Source of the DNA: Oscillospiraceae bacterium
GTDB taxonomy: Bacteria > Bacillota > Clostridia > Oscillospirales > Oscillospiraceae
Reading direction: 5' to 3'
DNA length: 6,250 nt
NCBI GenBank assembly: GCA_017620315.1
Contig: JAFZQQ010000389.1
Coordinates: 1 to 6,250 of the forward strand
Below, in pieces: positions 6,072 through 6,250 of this stretch. The notes under the pieces were generated by a model. That model did no database searches. It saw only the letters and a program-made list of their open reading frames with translations, and was not told the DNA's origin. A program made the translations under genes and the position numbers. Numbering within the stretch: position 1 is the first letter of the stretch; the number at the start of each line of letters is the position of its first letter.

Positions 6072-6089
6072 CAACGCGGTCACATAAAC

Positions 6090-6117
6090 ATTATACAGCC
6101 TGTCCGCAGAAAATCAA
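6090..6117 (-). promoter_or_regulatory. Strong candidate promoter for the glycosyltransferase operon
   Basis: On the minus strand TTGATT (6117-6112) is followed after 16 bases by a perfect TATAAT (6095-6090). Initiation near 6083 gives a short leader that carries GGAGG at 6071-6067. The order promoter, ribosome binding site, then ACG at 6058 is a further reason to place the protein start at 6058. Confidence 0.7.
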
Positions 6118-6140
6118 TATCGACACGCTCCTTTTTTGGA

Positions 6141-6154
6141 CGCCGGGCCCGGCG
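6141..6154. repeat. Perfect 14-base GC palindrome in intergenic region
   Basis: CGCCGGGCCCGGCG is its own reverse complement. It lies about 24 bases upstream of the -35 box of the glycosyltransferase promoter. No T-run follows on either strand, so it is not an obvious terminator. It could be an operator or a chance GC-rich palindrome. Confidence 0.4.
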
Positions 6155-6193
6155 GGATCCGGCGCCCATACCACCTCATTTCAACGGAAATGC

Positions 6194-6222
6194 TTGACGG
6201 ACCTATTCAAATGTATTATTCT
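6194..6222 (+). promoter_or_regulatory. Weak candidate promoter reading out of the right edge
   Basis: TTGACG (6194-6199) is followed after 17 bases by TATTCT (6217-6222) on the plus strand. The surrounding 6181-6250 stretch is markedly AT-richer than the rest of the window and contains no gene start. A divergent gene would have to lie beyond the edge. Confidence 0.25.
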
Positions 6223-6250
6223 TTTTTTGATGATCTGTTTCAAAAAGACA

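Noticed and set aside
1..6250. CRISPR array, insertion sequence, tRNA or rRNA genes.
   Set aside because: No regularly spaced repeats, transposase motifs, tRNA cloverleaf patterns or rRNA-like conserved stretches were seen by reading both strands.

Overview
The window (GC-rich, strong GGAGG-type ribosome binding sites, rho-independent terminators) looks like a chromosomal segment of a GC-rich Gram-positive bacterium, most likely a Clostridia-type Firmicute from a metagenome or an uncultured lineage. This taxonomic guess rests on style alone; no marker gene is present.

Layout. Positions 1-1487 (+ strand) hold the 3' part of a DUF4157 protein gene, entering from the left edge and interrupted by an in-frame TGA at 576-578. 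Its reading frame continues after the stop as an Ala/Glu-rich then Gly-rich tail to 1013. Three bases later follows a 156-residue protein with a YbjN / type III secretion chaperone-like C-terminal half. A hairpin terminator at 1499-1531 separates this operon from a convergent minus-strand pair (1537-3147 and 3182-4891) that encodes two full-length paralogous DUF4157 proteins of 536 and 569 residues. Further right on the minus strand is a second operon: a family 2 glycosyltransferase (5348-6058, apparently lacking a standard start codon), then a 98-residue protein of unknown function (5023-5319), then a terminator (4964-4996). The last 170 bases are intergenic, with a good minus-strand promoter and a palindrome.

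How the parts may work together. All three DUF4157 proteins keep an HELSH metalloprotease-type motif and a Glu 25 residues after its first His, and lack signal peptides. DUF4157 (PF13699) proteins are frequently encoded near extracellular contractile injection systems (eCIS) and are regarded as cargo or effectors. The cluster is therefore best read as an effector island with a dedicated chaperone-like partner. No sheath, tube, baseplate or ATPase gene is in this window, so the eCIS link is inference from family membership. The glycosyltransferase operon appears unrelated housekeeping or surface-glycan neighbourhood.
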